This document shows, in pieces, positions 6,366 through 6,676 of a stretch of DNA of 6,676 nucleotides; the stretch's first letter is position 1; every line of letters starts with the position of its first letter. The translations under genes and the position numbers were made by a program. Below the pieces are notes generated by a model, which worked only from the letters and a program-made list of their open reading frames with translations, was not told where the DNA came from and made no database searches. This DNA comes from an uncultured Eubacteriales bacterium (lineage in GTDB: Bacteria; Bacillota; Clostridia; Christensenellales; Christensenellaceae). The DNA lies in assembly GCA_902782475.1 (NCBI GenBank), contig CACZNR010000061.1, forward strand, positions 1 to 6,676. Direction: 5' to 3'.

Positions 6366-6676
6366 TTATCTGGCATACTTCTGATACATTGGAAGTCCAA
6401 TGAGATATGTGGCGTAAACAGCACCTATGATGCTGAAGACTATGCTCAGCATATTTGCTGAAGTTCCATTTCCCATGATGCTCACTACGTTCAATGCTAT
6501 TACGAGGAACAGCAGCGGGATGAGCTTTGTAAGACTGTTCTTTACTGCCTCACTGTAAAGTCCTTCAGTGTCGCTGTTGCCTCTGTTGGTGCCGCGAAGG
6601 TCCATCCTTGCCACCACGCTGTAGTAGAAGACTACTGTTACGCACAGTGCGATAAGGCTTCCTCCGACAACGGTGT
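6366..6676 (-). CDS. Unidentified multi-pass membrane protein, C-terminal part
   Basis: The reading frame ending in TAA at 6366-6368 is open to the right edge, so the visible 102 residues are the C-terminal end of a longer protein. A GTG at 6617 could be taken as a start, but it lies just after a hydrophobic segment in the same frame (VVGGSLIALCVTVVFYYSVV), so the gene very probably begins outside the window. Three likely membrane helices are visible, at about residues 2-22, 50-67 and 75-95 of the visible part. They are separated by a polar loop (MDLRGTNRGNSDTEG) and a short glycine-rich turn (MGNGTS). The tail YLIGLPMYQKYAR is short and basic. The pattern of clustered helices ending in a YLIGLP-like segment loosely resembles the end of Yip1-type membrane domains, but I would not assign it on this evidence. 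It is followed by its own terminator and is probably not part of the recJ transcript. Confidence 0.75.
   Translation of the reverse strand, partial: TVVGGSLIALCVTVVFYYSVVARMDLRGTNRGNSDTEGLYSEAVKNSLTKLIPLLFLVIALNVVSIMGNGTSANMLSIVFSIIGAVYATYLIGLPMYQKYAR

Noticed and set aside
6366..6617. Complete 83-residue gene starting at the GTG at 6617
   Set aside because: The frame continues upstream without a stop to the window edge and encodes a hydrophobic segment there, so the GTG is more likely internal to a truncated gene.

Overview
The window carries six protein-coding genes, all on the minus strand and so read right to left: the end of an unidentified membrane-protein gene, then recJ, rel (bifunctional (p)ppGpp synthetase/hydrolase), dtd (D-aminoacyl-tRNA deacylase), a GloC-like metallo-beta-lactamase-fold hydrolase, and the first 218 codons of hemZ. 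The gene order rel-dtd-MBL hydrolase-hemZ is typical of Bacillota, especially Clostridia. The protein sequences, the strong purine-rich ribosome binding sites and the moderate GC content (mid-40s by eye, not computed) fit a Clostridia member, possibly Lachnospiraceae or a relative. This placement is inference from gene order and protein character only.

Layout from the right edge. At 6366-6676 lies the C-terminal part of a membrane protein whose reading frame stays open to the window edge. It is followed by a strong rho-independent terminator (6311-6346). Immediately after that is an extended -10 promoter (6289-6297), and then recJ from about 6260. From recJ onward the genes are packed as an operon: 14 bp between recJ and rel, 1-bp TGATG overlaps at rel/dtd and dtd/MBL, and a 13-bp overlap at MBL/hemZ. 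No internal terminator was seen, so one transcript from the promoter before recJ could cover all five genes and continue past the left edge. In related genomes hisS and aspS often follow, but they are not visible here.

Working together: RecJ (single-strand DNA exonuclease in repair), Rel (stringent response alarmone control) and Dtd (removal of D-amino acids from tRNA) form a conserved stress and translation-quality neighbourhood. The GloC-like hydrolase and the radical SAM protein HemZ are its usual companions. The gene apt (adenine phosphoribosyltransferase), which often separates recJ from relA in Firmicutes, is absent here.

This is an ordinary core-genome housekeeping region. I found no mobile element, CRISPR array, tRNA, rRNA, riboswitch or novel defence-like system. 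The only non-coding stretch of note is the 105-bp gap before recJ, which is fully explained by the terminator, the promoter and the ribosome binding site. The observations listed as findings are modest.
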